A stretch of 64,000 bases of DNA from Malurus cyaneus samueli (taxonomy: Eukaryota > Chordata > Aves > Passeriformes > Maluridae), in contig VKON01002658.1 in assembly GCA_009741485.1 (NCBI GenBank), positions 1,480,831 to 1,544,830 of the forward strand, written 5' to 3'. Under the pieces are notes generated by a model. The model worked only from the letters and a program-made list of their open reading frames with translations. It had not been told where the DNA came from and did no database searches. Shown here piece by piece: positions 44,821 to 59,700 of the stretch. How positions within the stretch are numbered: the first letter of the stretch is position 1; each line of letters starts with the position of its first letter. The translations under genes and the position numbers were made by a program.

Positions 44821-47800
44821 TTAATATTTTCTGTCTGTCCATTTCTCACATCCAAGGATTAGTGTTCTACATTTTAGGGGCTTAGGAAATGTATTTGCTT
44901 TATGAGATTATTCTTGTTCTAACACTCCCTGCTTATGCAAATTCTTAATGATATCTTACAGAATTCCTTAACTGGTAATTCCTGGTAACTATAAGAGCAA
45001 TGTTCTGGCTCAAATGTTAAATATATGGACTAAGAAAAGGTGACACAAGTAATAAAGGATGACACAAGGCAATATTCCTATTAATTGTGATATTTTTTGT
45101 GGACAAAACAACATTCTATCTTTGTGCTATAAATTTTTTCTTCTACACAAGCAAGCCCCACCCCTCTGATCACATTACTGAGCCAGCTGGTGAAGAGATT
45201 CCACAACCAGATTTTAAATACTAAATGACATTTTTCCCCCCCTCTGTACACTTTAAACATGCTGTTAACGAACATTCGAGCACCAGGGTAGTTAGCAGCT
45301 ATTAAATAACCAAATAAAGAGGAAAATTCTCATGTTATCTTTAGACAGCTGCAATAAGAACCTCCTTTGAAGGCTTAGTTTAAGCTTCTTCTTTTCTTAG
45401 ATAACCTCCTTCCTTTCCCAGCCAGCAGCAAAGAGCAAACACTTTTTTTCAGCTCCTCTCCCCAGTGCTAAAAGCTCTGCAGTTTAGCAGATCTAGACGA
45501 GGTTATCAGCAGGAAGTGGTGACAGAATTTACTTGAACTTTAAATCAACCAGAAACCACAAGAAACCATCAGCAAAACAAATTTACTTCATCACGAGGCT
45601 GCTGCACAGCAGTGAAATTATTTTTCCCCCACCTGTGCAGAATTTTCAGTTTGTTAATAAAAATACATTATTATTAACAAGGTGAACATGAAGATTCTTT
45701 ATATACAAAGGTTTCTGTTGTAATAAGATTTAGTGTGGTGATTAATTGGAATTATATTGCTTTAAGTCCAGCATTACCATGGAAATCTGGGGCTCACACA
45801 GCTCTGAAGTTATAGTAAAATATCATCATTAAAAAGCTCAAATTTCTTATTTTCTAACCCCTATGATTTACAAAAACTGGAAGCTTTTTAGGGATAGCAG
45901 TGTTTTATCAGCAGCATTTCACTCACTTTTTAAAAATAAGATGTTGGTTGGGTTAAATGCTACTTATTAAAGCTTCAAGTCCCATTTTCACATTTGATTC
46001 TGGGTTACAGAATTTTTGGTTGCAAACTTTGCAAGCACAACTTGAGCAGCACCATGAAAACTTTTACTGGGCTGAGCTTTAGGTAAATCTATTAATTTTT
46101 TTTTTAAAAAATCTGATTTTTGGCTCTGCAATATTTGACAACTTAGCTTTGAAATGAACAACTAAACAAGATTTTTTACTTTACAATTTGCAAACACTCC
46201 TTTTTTGGAGTCTGAGCAGCACAGCCACTGTTTTTTCCTGCTCAGTCTGACATCAGTTTAAACTTTAATTTTCATTTGGGCAGAAAAAGCCCAACTGATC
46301 AAGCATCAGCGCCTGGGGGGAACTTCTGCCATTGAAATACTGAGAGGGGAAAAAGTACCAGATCACCCACTGAGGTATTGCCTCAACATCTTGGGAATCA
46401 GGTGTGTTTAAATCCGATAAGAATCTTTTGGCACTCTCAAAATTTATTTGCAGCAGGTGTTAATCAAGATAAATCAGCTGATATTACATTTTTTCTTTCT
46501 TTGTAAAGTGGGAACACTTTAAATTTTTTTTTTTCAGAGACATGAGGTAACATCCTCAAGCAGTTCTGATATTTCCACCATTAACAGAAATAAAGTTTTT
46601 TCTCCCAATTTCTAGTATCACTATTTTTGGTCCAACAAGAAACCAATATCCCCCAGTGCTTCATTCTGCTCCAAAAATCACCAAGATGTGACCATGCAGC
46701 TGTAAAACTCAATACCTACAGATCACTCATATTCCTTCCCATAACAACATTCCAGAATTTAGAATTAGCCACTCCCCGTCCATAAATCCACAGTCCAGCC
46801 TAACAAAACCGATGGCAAAAATCAGAATTTGGAACATTTTGATGCAGCTCTGACTATGGAAATCCACGGGGAACGCGCGGGCTGGGGCGCCCTCCCGCGG
46901 CACGGATGCCACATTCGGGATTTCTTCGGCTTTGATTCCCTATAAAATTTTATCCCTTCTCCACAGCCGCGGGAAATTCCAGGGATAAACCAATATAAAA
47001 AAAAAAAAAAATCCTGAAAATTCCTTAAAATACCTGCACCTCGAGGCTTCTTGCTCTGGATAAACTGCTGGGGATTCTGACGTTGTTCTGACTATTTTGA
47101 GCTGCAGAATGATAGGTGACAGCACCTGAAGTGATCACAGAAAAATACTTTCCACGTTAAAAGTATGTGAACGTTCCCTAATGTTCTCCAATTCCAATTT
47201 ACTAAACATTTAGGATGTGTTTTAAGAAACAAAACCCCATCCAGAGCCACCTGGGGAATCCTCTCATCAGGCTGGAAAAATCCTTTCGAAGTTACTAAAT
47301 ACTGTAACATACAAACCCCCACTTCACCTCTCTTACCTAAATATGAACCCTCAAGGCTTTCAAATTACACTTGACCTTAAAACCTAATATTTAATGTAAT
47401 TTAATGGCAATCCAGGAGAAAAGCTGGAAATTTACCTCTAGGAGAAGAGAAGTGTTATCCTGCTCACCAACAAAAAGGACAAAATCGTGCAACAAAGAAT
47501 TCCTGTGAATACAAACTCAAACCAATCATACCATAAACACAAAATCAGTCAAGAAATTAGGTTTTTAGGGAAAAAAGTCACAACTAACAAGCATTCAGTT
47601 TTAGATCTTTTATGAGCAAAGATGTTTGTATGTGCCACATTTCAAAAGCATCGAATCTTTCTTCACATGAAAAGAAAAATCACTTCATAGCTTTGGAGCT
47701 AGAGAGGTCCACGAGACTTTCTGCAAATTACAAGTGCATGAAATACATGCATCATCCTTCATACATAAAATTTGCAACAGAGTTGAGAACACAGTGTTAA

Positions 47801-50600
47801 AACAATATTTAGAGTTAAAAGTACCTGAAAAGAATCTCTCCTTGGAGAGAGAGATTAACTGAACATCCTCCTGGACAGTTGTGCAAGTTCTCAACAAAAG
47901 CTTTTCTGTACAAGTGGTTTAAAAATCACACAGCGAGTTCTGGAATATTCAAAACAAGGATTTGGTACAACAAATGTTTTACAGTTACCTCATTTCCATG
48001 TTATTTTGTTACAAACAGTTATCATGGCCTAAGCCCTGTGCATTGGTGCTGGGATTCATCCATGGAACATTATCTGTCTCAAGAGATCAAATCTGAGCTC
48101 TGGTACTAAAGCCCAAACAGGTGAATGAATAAATCCAGCAGCTTTTTCAGCTCTGGATCCTTTCCCTCCCAATCGAATTTCAGATACTGAGCAGCAGATT
48201 TATCCAAGAGAGGTCAATGTATAAACAGCACAGTCAGAAACCACATCAGATGTAGGGACGCTGGTTGTCTTTACAAAAATGTGGTTGAGAATCTTAGAAG
48301 GCAGGAATTTCCAACTCTACTAGAGAGGAAAAATACTAAAATTAAATTTAAAACCACTGTCATTTCAGTACCTGTGTTGCATCATTCAATATAGAATAAT
48401 GGCAAATTATTTATTGAGTTGTGAGGGGAACTTGAGATAAAGTCAGTCAGAAATCAAAACTGGTATTTTAAAACTCAGCTCTACCTGATGTAAACAAAAT
48501 TTTAATATGTAAGTACTATTTGATGGTATCCTCTAAACCAGAATTAAATTTGCATCTTCATATTGATGCCATGTGTTGGAAATTCAATGATAATAAAATT
48601 TATAAAAAACCAATTGCATAAAAACTATCTGGAGATACAAACTGCTAATAATCCAGATCAGGACAGAAAGGTGGAATTTTTTTTAATTTACTTACTGAGC
48701 TGCATGTGGAACATATTCTACAACTACTGAGTGACTTCTAGAAAGCAGGCAGAGCTGTGACTTGACTGAGTATTAGCATTTATGTGATCAGACAGAACTG
48801 GTCTGAAAGGGAAACAGAAAGCTTAATACCTAATAAATAATTTCATCCTTTTTCCCCCATGAACAGTTAGGAAGTTACATTTTCCTCTCTTCCATTCAAT
48901 AAGCAACAAGGCTGATTAAATTAGGAGGAAATTGAATCTGCAGTCATCTTCACCAGGCAGATACTCAAAAGGACAACATTAACTGATTTGCCCCCATCAC
49001 CATATGTTCACTTGAATTCGAAATGCAGTCGTTTTTTTCCATTTCATCCAGACATATTCCTCAGTAAGGAACCAGAGTGCAGAAACAAATACTGTCCATG
49101 CAGGTGGATTTGGCATTCACAGAGGCAGTGGAACAGCAAAAATGCTTCACAATTACAAGTATGGCACAGCAGCCAGAGGGGTGAAACATGAACACTCCCA
49201 AATCTGAGCTACCAAGGGCAAAAAAATGACTTAAAAATCAACTCTTAGCACAGTGGGTGCTAAAATTGCAGTAAATACACATCTGGCTACTGTGTTTATT
49301 ATTAAGATCTGTCATTTTTTCCTTCAAGAAACAGACACTGGAACAGAACTCTTGTTCAGGGGGAGCATCTGATGATTCAGTGACTGAGCTCTACACATTG
49401 GTGTAATTAGGCCACAGTAATCAAACTCCTGAATCCCCCAGCACTGACACAAGCACACCAAGGCACACGGGCACTGCAGGCTCCAACCTGTCTGACACAT
49501 GGATAACTCCTGCTACAAGGACAGAACAGCATGGGAAGCTTCCAGAAATATCTTCCTGCCCAATCCCATTCCATCATACCTGGGGTTTCCTGGCTTTTGC
49601 CAGTTAGTTCTGTGTCCATGCACATAAATGTAATGGATATTGAGTGGACTTTTGTGGAGAGAAAAGACTGAAGTCTACACACATTCTAGACTGATACTTC
49701 CACCCTTTATAACTATACACATATATCTGCTTTGGGTGAATTCACTTAATAGGAACATTTTCATTTGTCCCTGAAACTCCTGACCAAACTTAAATCTTCT
49801 TTGGTCCCTTACCCTAAAAACAACTTCCCATTCATCAAGAACCACAAATGTGCAAAAGACTTTTGGGACATTGTGAAAAGGCTATTTCAAAGTGAGTGTA
49901 ATCTGTAAGAAGTGCAATTCTCCATCCTGGAAATCCAGCTAAGGTATAGCCTGACAGGGGCAAACCTGGACCCTGCAGTGGAACTCGGTGTCAAACCCAG
50001 ATCCTGACTCAAATACTGTATTTAGACCTGGACCAACAAATTACAGTGTTGTCATCACCTCAGAAAGGGTCTAAATCCAGTTCCAACTCAACATTCTTGT
50101 CAGTGAGAATAATGGAGTCAATCTACACTGAGTTAACTTTAGCTAAAAAGGGACCACCTTCACTGACTATCACTACCTGCCCAGACACAGAGTCTGCTTT
50201 GCTACTTCTCCTGTACCTGTTTTTATTTTTTTTTCTCTAAGAGTGATCTGAAATCTAAAAGCAACACAAGAAATGCAAACACACAGGCTACACTTTCAGA
50301 AATTCTTCAGTTTCTGCTCACTAGAATATAACTGGAATAACTGAATTCCTGACAGCTGCTTAGAACACTTGTGACAGGTAAGATAATGCTTATTATCTAC
50401 ATGTACCTTATCAGGCAACTTTCTTCCTAATCATCATCATTTGTGAAGTGTGCTGTTGCTAAATGAGCTATTTACAAATGTAAACTATGTCGTTAAAGTT
50501 TTAAAATAAATAGACAACCTTTACATTAGGTAGTGACTTGACAACAAGGTAACAGATCATCAATTACATCTTCCCAACATAAATGATCTGTGCATGCTGC
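44821..50600. other. GDPD1-YPEL2 intergenic DNA including GDPD1 3' UTR
   Basis: About 5.8 kb of AT-rich sequence. No exon, RNA gene or TE recognised. The part nearest GDPD1 must contain its 3' UTR, whose end is unknown. The stretch 45640-46200 is repeat-free and AT-rich and could be regulatory, but nothing shows that directly. Confidence 0.5.
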
Positions 50601-50605
50601 CCCCA

Positions 50606-50611
50606 TTTATT
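50606..50611 (-). promoter_or_regulatory. Candidate poly(A) signal in GDPD1 3' UTR
   Basis: AATAAA on the minus strand 65 nt after the GDPD1 stop. Further AATAAA candidates on the same strand lie at 50222-50227, 49295-49300 and 48410-48415. Which is used cannot be decided from sequence alone. Confidence 0.3.
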
Positions 50612-50675
50612 TTCTTAATGAGGAAAATCCTTGGCTCACAATCTGCTCCAGAAGAACTTTCTGAGTTTTCTTCCT

Positions 50676-50798
50676 TTATGCTGGATAATTATGTAAGAAC
50701 TCCTTCAGTTTTGTTGGATAGTCTGTCATCACTCCAGTAGCTCCAAGATCAAATGCTCTCTTGTATTCTTGTTCTTCATTCAGTACCCAAATGTACAC
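50676..50798 (-). CDS. GDPD1: GDPD1 coding exon 10 and stop
   Basis: Encodes residues 273-312, starting VYIWVLNEEQEYKRAF and containing the terminal DLGATGVMTDYPTKL of the GDPD fold, followed by TAA at 50678-50676. The acceptor is CCTAG. This segment is almost identical to the mammalian protein as I remember it and was the first to identify the gene. Confidence 0.98.
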   Translation of the reverse strand: MYIWVLNEEQEYKRAFDLGATGVMTDYPTKLKEFLHNYPA

Positions 50799-53700
50799 CT
50801 AGGAAATGGGATACAAGAATCAAGTTATTAAAGGAAAAAATAAATTTTTATAAGGCAATTTTGGACCTAAATTGTTTCATCTGAGGGAGATATTGCAGCA
50901 TATTTAAAATGATAAATAGTTAGAATGTGATGCTGCACACAAGCACACCCAACTTTTCCACCTCACTTCTCAAAGGGACATTTTTTGTGCTGACCTTCTA
51001 AAAGTGAAAATGTAATTTTGTGAAAACCCCACAACAGATAAGGCTATAAAATCTGCAAAACTGGTTAAGTTTGAAGTGGGAAAAAACTCAGATTTGAAAG
51101 GATTTAAAGGACAAGGTCTTTACAAACCTTGCTTTGCAACCACTGCAAATATAATAGCAGCAGCTTTTGCTCAGAAACTGAGCAACTTATGGTCCCAGAA
51201 GCACCAAGAACATGCTGGGGGGAACAGGAACTAATTTGAAGGCTCTGTCTGTCTGGTTTGAATTCTCATTTTAGCTCTGCCCCACTGTACCTGGATGCCC
51301 CGAGCCGTGAGGTGGTCAAACAACGCCTTCCTCATCAGCAGCCTGGGGAAGGAGAGGGAGATTAATGAACAATTTCAGATATAAATGGAATTTCAGAGTC
51401 TGTTGGTGTCCTGAAATGAAGCTTCCATATAGTGTGTAGAGTCAATGTTTCCACGAGTGATTAGAAAGCTGATTCTAGGAAACTTCCATTTGAAAGATCA
51501 AATCCAGCAGATAAATCATTCATTTTACAGGTAACTTACACCATGTCTGATGAACCAACCACTTTGCTTTCAGCAGAGATTTTATCCTTCACCCCAAAAG
51601 ACATGAAAATGTCCTGGCCACTGGAGAAATTAAACTAACAGATGTCAGAGAGACACTAAAAACCCACGACTGAATTCCCTCGGAAGCAGAGTTATTCTTA
51701 AAATGCAAAGTGTTCCTTGTAAGGCAAACGGTGTCTCTCCTCTGACAACATGATGGAACAGTCACATGAATGAAATCTGCATTCTGCATCTAATTGCATG
51801 TTAATTAGCTGAGCACACTTAAGGACAGAAGCTTAACAGACAATTGGAATAATGCCCACTGTTACTGCAACTTAGGATGCTTCATGGAAAATATAAGTAT
51901 AAAGCACACCTAACTAAGCTTTGAATATGATTTATCCTGCACTGACAAAAAAGCTGGAAGAAACTGCAAAAATATAATAAAGCACAGATGTAGCAATAGC
52001 TGATCTTAGTTGCTTGAGTCAACTGTTAATAAAAAGGTAAAATATAAATAAAAATTTAATCAGATGAAAATCTTACGTGTCAGCCAGCCAGATAATAAAT
52101 TTCTGGCTTCTTGACATCTTCGCTGGTTCTTTCAGCCTGTTGAGGAAGAGGAAACAAAAAATTATCAGAGCACAGATTAAAATATTAGTTGAGATGTTCC
52201 TGCAAAAGGAACACGAAGAATTAATCTTGCTCAAATTAGAGCAGTAATTTCACTGCTCAAGACAGTGACTTAGAATTGGGTTATACAAGAGAAATGAGCT
52301 ACATTTAAGAGAAGCAGCAGAGATGGAAATTCTGCAGCATTTTGAGTGAAAAATGAGAGAGATTGTGAAATCTCATATCCACCCTATTGCTGACTTGTCT
52401 CTTGGCCCTCATCAGGCTAATCTGTTCTCAAGAAAGAGGGAGAAAAGAGCAAGAAGAATTAATTTAAACTACAGAACTGCTATGCATTACTGTGCACAGA
52501 ATTCTCTCAGGAATATCCAAAAGTGCCTAAACCAACAGAAAAGTAACCTCAGGCCAAGGACACCAGTAAAACCAGTGCCCAAGGGGGCATCATGGTTCAC
52601 CTGCTGTTCACTCATGCCAATGCAGCACCCACAGAGGGGCTGTAACTCACTTGAGGATAATGGAAGGCATTGGAATCTCAAAGAACTCCTCCTTGAAGGG
52701 AATGAATGGCAGCAGACCGGTGTAGAACAGGCCAAGAAGCAGGAGGACACGTTGGGCACAGAAGATGATGGGAATTTCAGAGTTCTGCAGGGAAGATTCT
52801 ATGTTATTTTGGTAAATTGTTGAGTCTGATACACTTAAATTTACTCATCAATGCATGTCTAAAGTCTGTTCAAGGAGGAAATGGGGTGGTGTTCTGCAGA
52901 GATAAAATAATCAACTAGATTGAACTATGAATTGGATTTATTCCATTCAGATGCATGACTCCCTTGGACTAAGCACAATTTTAATTTAATTCTGAATTGT
53001 AAAATTCCTCAGCACAAAAAGAAGTAGAATGATAGCTGTGAGACAACAGCTTTATGCTGGTACAACTGTGTCCACTAGTGGCCACATCCATTATTTCCAT
53101 GCAAATAAACAGATAATAAGCAATCCTTGGAAAAAATGCTTTTTATCAGAACAGGCTCTAAGAAGTCCCAGCATGAAACTGCAATGTCCTATATTTCATA
53201 AAACCAGAATAAAACATGACTAAGCTTAATTCCTCCAGTATTTTATGGCAGGGTAGAAGGGTGTTAACTGTGCTTGTCTTATTTTAGCAGTACAGCAAGC
53301 AGAATACAATCCAAGCACAGAATTTCTCACCACAAGCAGCAGCCTGGCCTAGCAAGTTAACTCTTAATTTTCAGGGTGCTTTTCTGGAGGTTTTGTCAGC
53401 ACACAAAGCTTAGCTGGACTCAGCCTTACCTCCTTGAAACACTTGGATACAATCTCATAATTGACATTCCCCCACACGGTCAGGTGCTCTCTCTTGTACT
53501 GACTCACCAGCTCTGAGACCTGCAGCACAAAAAGCACAACTCTCACGTGGAGTCACTGGAAATTAAGTGCAGCATTATTTAACTGAAACTTTACTTCCTT
53601 TGGAAATCATTACAGAAAAAGAGTTTCCTACTCTCTCTCATTGTAAGAGGGTTGTGATGCTTTGATAGGAAATAAACAGGTGTTCAGGACAATGATAAAA

Positions 53701-56700
53701 GTATCATTATAGCTGCAAAAAAAACCCAAAGAATTTAAGAAACCTAAATGACAAAACAGTACTTGCTGGAAAGCAGATTTCCTTCTCTGTTTGAACACAT
53801 CCACACAATAACATCATGGTTTTATGCTGCTTTGGGGAGTAACAGTCACAAAGAAAACCCTGCCCATGAAGCACAAACCAAACATATCTCCAGCAGTGCT
53901 GGAGCAGTTTCTCATCCACATGAAGAGTCCTAAAGAGCTTTTTGCTGAGTTTCTTGCACAAGATCCCTTCTCTGTCTCCTGCATTACCTCACAAAGGGAG
54001 CAAGATCCAACATGTGAAGGGTGAAGCAGTCCAGACTGCCACCCCTCCAAGAAACTTTTCTTTTGGGATACATCATCATCCCATTGTCTTCTCAGCTCAG
54101 CACCCACTCTCACAAACCTTTCTGATCAACACGTTGTTGTTCATTTTGATGTCAATGTTGACAGGAGTTTCTGGAAATGCCTCAAACACCTCTTGCAGGA
54201 GCGGGATACGATTGTCCTTCCCCTCACACTGACTTTCTGGGGAAATGAGAAATTTGTCACTGCTGTGTCCACTTTTAGCAAATAGATAAAAGCAGAAATC
54301 TCAGAGTGCTCATGACCTTAAAACTTTATAAAAAGTTCCTAAGATTATCATGCTTTTAAACAAAAAGTGACTTCATTCAGCTGTAATTAACTCTGACAAG
54401 CTCATTTCCATAATGAAAATGCCCTGAGCATGTTGCACATTCAGGTTTTAACTTCATGAAATTCACTCATTATTTAGCAACAGTAGGAGTGCAGGCAATG
54501 TTAAAATCCTGAAATAGCAAACACAGGCTCAGTTACCACACACCAAATGCAACGAGATTAATGTGAAAAAGACCAAATGAGAACAAAATTTCCTTCTGAG
54601 CCCTAAGTAATTACTGTACTGTGATGGATTCTACAGCCAGGATTTTATTTTCCTTTTAAAACTTCTCTTATCATGATATTGACAGAAGTAAATCCATTTT
54701 TCTACTCTCTTTGCCAAAGCAGGAAACTGCCATGCTACAAAATGGAAAATTAAAACTGCAAGAGATAAACAGCTCACCTTTCTGAAATGTGACATCCAAC
54801 TTGCAGAGATAGGGTGGAAGTTCCTTAAAAACAAAGAGAAATGAAACATTAATTCAAATGCAGGGATATAACATGACATTTCTCCAAAAAAGTAAAAAAA
54901 AAAAATAATTTATAAGCCACTTATCTTTAAAATCTTCTCACCCAAGAAAGTGATTTAGTAGCAACACTTTCAGTATTACTTAAACTATCTGGCATTCTTA
55001 GATTTGTGTCACCTGTAGCTGAATAAGGCAAAACATTCCCAGATGTCTGAGAATACTGAAAATTCCACTCTCAAGGCAGGAAGGATTCATCTCCCAGTTT
55101 TCCCATTAAAAAGCTGGTCACACCAGGAACAGCTTTTTGATTAACCCTCCTCTGTCATCAGCTCCAGAATTATTGTTGATTAACCCTCCTCTGTCATCAG
55201 CTCCAGAGTAATTCATTCAGCCCAATACTGGAGGAGTTAAACACCCACTGGAATGTGCCAGGTTGGATCTTCTGACTGCACAGGGACTTTGGTGAACTTT
55301 GAAGGTGTTTTTTTGGTTTGGTTTTTTAATCAAGATGAATCCACACCTTTGGTTTTGGGCACCAAAACACACACAGCCCCATGTGCAACCCACAAATGAA
55401 TTTTTCAACACCCCTCAGCTCATTTTCTCTTCAACTCACTGAGTATTTGAGGTCAGATATGTTAACATCAACTCCTGTCGATCTCTTCAGGTTCTCATCA
55501 TGGGAAACAACCACTTGCTCATCTTTTGTCAGGTGACAATCCAGCTCCAGCATATCCGTCCCCAAATTCACTGCACTGCAAAGAAAGTTTGCTTTGAACA
55601 CTTGTGTGCTTTGTGCAGCTCCAAACCCAACACATTCCACAAACTAATCCCACTGGAAGCACTTTGGATGCTTTATGGGGTAAAGAATCCTCACAATCCT
55701 GCTGCAAAGCAAGGAGCAAACAGTGGGGAGCTGATGCAAGAATAAACAACATCTCATGAAGCAGAGATGATGTTTTTGGCTCTGTCTCCCAAAAGAATCA
55801 GGAAGCAAACCTATGGATTGCAGCCTGCCAGCTCAGGATTGAGAAACCTGCTCCTAAAGGATTGGATCACAATTTGGAGTGGGGTGTTTATGAGTAGCAG
55901 TGCATCTGCCCACTGGAGGAAGTGAGGTTTTGAAAAGAGTAATTAAATTTGTGGTAAGAAACTACAAATGACAGGGGTGTGAAAGCTGCTTTTTTTTTTA
56001 CTTGATTTACATTAATTAGGAAGGGATGAATCAGGAAATTAGCAGTGGGAGCTTTCAGCCTTTTGCATAGCAAAATTACCTAAAACTATTATTTTAACAA
56101 AAAAGTTTAAATTTAAATTGAAAATTAAATAAATAAACCACTAAACATCCAGTCATATTTTTCAAAGAAAAATACCTATTCCTGTTCCAACCCACTGCTT
56201 TGAAAAGTTCTAATCCAATCTCAAATCTATTCCATTGCAAATTAAGTCATATCAGAAAGCAGACAGTAATAATGATATTGATGAAAAATAAGTACAAGAA
56301 ACCTCACACCAGAATTTAAAAAAAAATAAATTACTGCAATGAGAAATGAATTGCTCATTTAACTAGAAAGGAGGAGTCATTCCAGCAGACAGATAAAAGC
56401 CTAAACTATTTCCTCAAAACCTTCTTTTTTATCCACCCCAGAGCAAACCTACAGCACCTGTGGGCTATGCCTGAATGGCACCCAGAGCTCTGTAAATTCA
56501 GTAACAGCCTTTTCTTATGGGCTTTATTGGCTGCTGAACACAGGCCATGAACATCCACAAAGGCAGGAACAAACCAAAAAACAAAAATCAGAACACACTC
56601 CCTAAAGTGTTTAACACAATTTCTGGTCCAGCTGGGAAAATGATCAAGAGGAGGGTTGTCAAATTAAAACCAATTTGTGAACTGTTTTCCAGTGCTGCTA

Positions 56701-59700
56701 ATTAAGAATTAGGAGAGGAACAAAATCCTGTTACATATGGAAGAATCACAGGCTGTTCTGGGTGATTTTATCCTCCTGAGGGAAAGCATCTCCAAATCTG
56801 CTGCAGGAGATTTGCCAAATTTGTAGATGTTCCCATGTAGTACCATGTTTTATCATTTCACCAGCGAGTTTTATTAGCAATATTTCTTGCTTAAGAAAGC
56901 CAGGGCTGATGCTGCATGGAAAGGGGAGAACAACAACTTTCCTTGTTAACAAATTTGAGGCTTTGCCAGGCCCTTAGAGCAGCTCACTGCTAAATAAGCT
57001 TCCTCAAGTGCTGAGCTTTCCCAGCTGGAAACCAGTTTGTTCTGTCAAATTCACACTGCTCCAGAGAAGGCTCCAGATTCAGAACATCATTGTGGATTCA
57101 GATCCAACTGCTCCAGAACTCAAGCTGTGAGGCAGGCTTGCATTTGCAAATTAGGATGAGAGTGCTCTTGCTTAAAATCTGTTATTTTATAATCTAAAGC
57201 CACCACAGAAGTATTTAAACAGGGTAGAACAAGATTACACCTCTCCCCTTAATAATACATCTATTATGTATTTCACCTAATTAAACAAAACAAAATATTG
57301 TCTTTGGGACAAAAAGCTTGTAATTACAAAAAGAATATTTGTAAATTAAGCAGTACAGAAACTGAAATTGCCAATAAAGGTCTCCTCCCCTCATACACAT
57401 ATTCTCCTCTGGATTCAGCCACAGCCAGATATTCCTGTGCAAACCTGTAGGAACAGCTCCTGCAGACACGCCCTGTTTGGCTTCACACAGAATCTGATGG
57501 ATTATAAATTGATCAGTTTATATTAGCTGTTTGAACCAATCCTGAGCATTTTTCACCATTACATCACTGATTTTCCATCCCATTCCTTTTGCTACTTTAC
57601 TTTTGAAAATGGGAATGAGCAAAGGGGAAGGACAAAGCCTCTACCCCTTCCCAGAAGAAGCCAGAAATGTTTCCAGTGCCTAACAGGAGGTGATTGCTCT
57701 CATTCCTGCAGAGGTACCATGGTTCTGCTTATTCAACTGAACTTTGCTGTTGACAGCTGTGATGAGTTCAAAAACTGGACCTCAATACATTTGTTCCACC
57801 ACAGCTGTAAAATAATTAAAATGGGCAGAAGAGAGTCAGAAAAGCATTATTTCAAAATGTATCACCAATCCTTACTCTAAGTACTACAGCTTATTTGTGG
57901 GAATAAAATAAAAATAGGTTATGGTGTAACTTCTTTTGCAAGAGCCCTTCATGTGCAGAATGAGCCTGGTATGAAATGAAATTTAAGAAATGGTTAAAAA
58001 AAAAGAAAGAAGCACTTTGCAAAAAGTCTGGGAGCAGACTTGAGAAAAGGCAGGCCAGTAGGAAAAAAAAACCAACAAAAAGCCACACAAAACTATGCTC
58101 AGCTTCCATGGAGATAGAAAATAGTGCAGTACTTTCTTTTATTTGGTTGGGAAAGTTGGCACTTCTCAGGCTACAGGGAAACAGCAAACTGATGAGGCTC
58201 CTTAACACAAAGAAAATTAGAAAAACCCCAAACAAAACAAAGAGGAGCCCACATAATGTGGTCCCTTCTCAGCAGCAGCTGGAGTTTTAGATATGCTTCT
58301 TTCTCAAATGCCTTTGAGAACCTTGTTAAAATTCACTACTTAGATGCTGGAGGCTTAAAAGGCTTTCTGGTCCCAACCCCATTTTAAACCTCTGGGTAAG
58401 AGGCTTTCACACATTGCGTGACTGCAGGGTGCATGTGTGCAGGAAAATAACATCAACAGCAGCATTTTTAGCTTTAGAATGATAAATAAATTAATAGAAG
58501 TAATCACCATTAAGCACAGTATTGTTTGCTGCTTTATTGGCTAGCACTGATCAGGCCTCAGGGGTTTGTTTCCATTTGTTATTGTGCACAGACCATAATT
58601 TGTGGTATCCCAACTCCTTCTGGTGAAACTGGAGTGGATGTTTGGCAATGCAAGGAGTCATCCAGAGGAGAGATGACTTTCAGAAATAGGACACTGTAAC
58701 CCCAAAGAACTGATGAAGTCCCACCTCCCTTGATTGCTTCACTCACTGAGAACACCTAATTTAGGCATTCTCATCCTTTTGTACTCACTGGTGAAAGGCT
58801 GCCATTGTGTTTTCCAGGTTCTCTCCAGCACCTACAGAAAAAGCAAAAATAAAACATGTACAAAATTCTTTTCCTCCCCTCAACCCACTGGAAATCAATT
58901 TTAAAAATAACAGATTTCAAAATGTACATATTTTGAAAAATGAGGATGAAGCTCAAGGCAAAAATCTCCATTGCCACCAACCTACCAGAGACACATAACC
59001 TTCTCCAGGTAAAAATAATTAAAAAAAAAAGAACTTATCTTGCATTTGTATAACACTTTGAATATTCAAAGCAAAGTGTTTATTTTACCAGAGATATTTA
59101 GCTAAGACAATAAGCCCCACAAGCAAATGAACAGTATATGCAAAAACCTGAGAGTTGGTGGGAAGATAATAAGAGAACAAAAAATATGAAAAAATAAAGA
59201 AAGCACCCAAGATATTTTAAAGTTAACACTCGCTAAATGTATAACCCAGCAGATGCTCCAAGAGGTGACAACCTCTTTTTTCAGCACAAGGATATTCCCC
59301 AAACAGCACAGATCTGTCAATAAAGGTTTGTGCTGCTGGAGAAGGGAGGTCTCAAACAAGGAATGAAATGCACATCAATTTCAGTTAAGAAACGAAAGGA
59401 CAAAATTTAATTTTCTCTCAGGCAGGAATAAACTGCAACCCCTAAGCCACCACTGTCTGCATAAAAATCTTTGAAAATCAACCTGATTGCAGACTGGAAA
59501 AGGTTGTGCCTCCTCCCCTGAGAAAATAGGCAATATTATAGACTGAAAAACAACACAACCTCAAGAAGATACATGTGCTGATGAAGATATCTATGCAAAT
59601 TTTAACTACTCTTTGACAGTAATGAATGAGAGACCTTGTAAACAGCAATTATAAAGGCTCCAATTAAGGCCTTGCCTATTATCAAGACCTCACCAGGACA

